From Reticulitermes lucifugus (Eukaryota; Arthropoda; Insecta; Blattodea; Rhinotermitidae): a DNA stretch of 38,250 nucleotides. The notes under the pieces were generated by a model, which ran no database searches, was not told the DNA's origin, and was given only the letters and a program-made list of their open reading frames with translations. Numbering within the stretch: position 1 is the stretch's first letter; the number at the start of each line of letters is the position of its first letter. Position numbers and translations under genes: made by a program. The stretch covers positions 35,473 through 73,722 of the forward strand of contig JAKCWW010000563.1 in assembly GCA_026260175.1 (NCBI GenBank), written 5' to 3'. Positions 37,973 through 38,250 of this stretch are shown piece after piece.

Positions 37973-38250
37973 GTATATTCTCAAATCTAATCCGCACCCT
38001 TTTACAGTTTTAGAGGGCTAAGAAATCAGATGCGCATTAGATTCGCGGTCGAGAGCTGGATTTTGGAAAAATGATTGAGCTGCTGTATGTGCCGTAAGAA
38101 CAATACAATACAATAATCTATTATTTTATTATTTATTATTATAATTTATTATTTATCAGACTCGCCGTCTTCACTCATAACTGAATCGTTATCCATGCTC
38201 TCCACTCAGTTTCCGCCACAGTCGAACGTTGCTTTCATCAACTCCAAAAA
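37973..38250. repeat. Possible DNA-transposon terminal region at the window edge
   Basis: CCGTATATTCTCAAATCTAA and then GCGCATTAGATTCGCGG form near-inverted subterminal repeats (AATCTAATCCGCAC against GATGCGCATTAGATT). A TTA-rich tract follows at 38100-38157. The - strand of the last 90 bases reads ESMDNDSVMSEDGESD after a stop, an acidic segment that may be coding debris. Confidence 0.35.

Overview
The window looks like nuclear DNA from an insect, most likely a cockroach or termite (Blattodea). The evidence is GT-AG introns of roughly 0.2 to 4 kb, an AT-rich background, cytosolic sulfotransferase genes and a Fem-1 gene of arthropod type, and many decayed interspersed repeats. Several repeats still spell peptides (for example SETSVQIYQT, PSSGPYR) that I remember as common repeat debris in Blattodea. 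The order is an inference, and nothing here is prokaryotic.

Layout. (1) 1-4.7 kb is repeat-rich flank: SINE fragments, a 27-bp tandem repeat, a TTAA-flanked MITE nested in a SINE, and a minisatellite of about 58 bp ending about 130 bp before the first gene. (2) 4699-10440 (+) is a complete cytosolic sulfotransferase, 6 coding exons and 329 aa. (3) 10.4-12.3 kb is the short convergent spacer, with candidate poly(A) signals for both neighbours. (4) 12280-21751 (-) is a second complete sulfotransferase, 7 coding exons and 343 aa, tail-to-tail with the first and sharing internal exon lengths of 97, 121 and 95 nt. Its introns carry SINEs, a foldback element and a 302-bp hAT-type MITE. (5) 21.8-25.0 kb is a divergent intergenic region with a mariner transposase relic and more SINE debris. 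(6) 24982-31692 (+) is a complete Fem-1 orthologue, 5 coding exons and 706 aa, an ankyrin-repeat substrate receptor of the CUL2 ubiquitin ligase. (7) 31.7-38.25 kb holds no host gene I can support, but has a 175-bp pogo-like MITE with near-perfect terminal repeats, a piggyBac transposase relic, a second DDE transposase relic and an element edge.

The two sulfotransferases are probably a local inverted duplication and would transfer sulfate from PAPS to small acceptors. Fem-1 acts in protein degradation, and I see no functional link to the sulfotransferases beyond proximity. I found no clear new gene system. The most unusual non-coding signals are foldback structures in one intron of each gene, one of which has a hammerhead-ribozyme-like CTGATGA/GAAA core, the nested MITE with a paralogous empty site, the dyad-containing minisatellite, and a tetranucleotide tract that runs into a splice acceptor.
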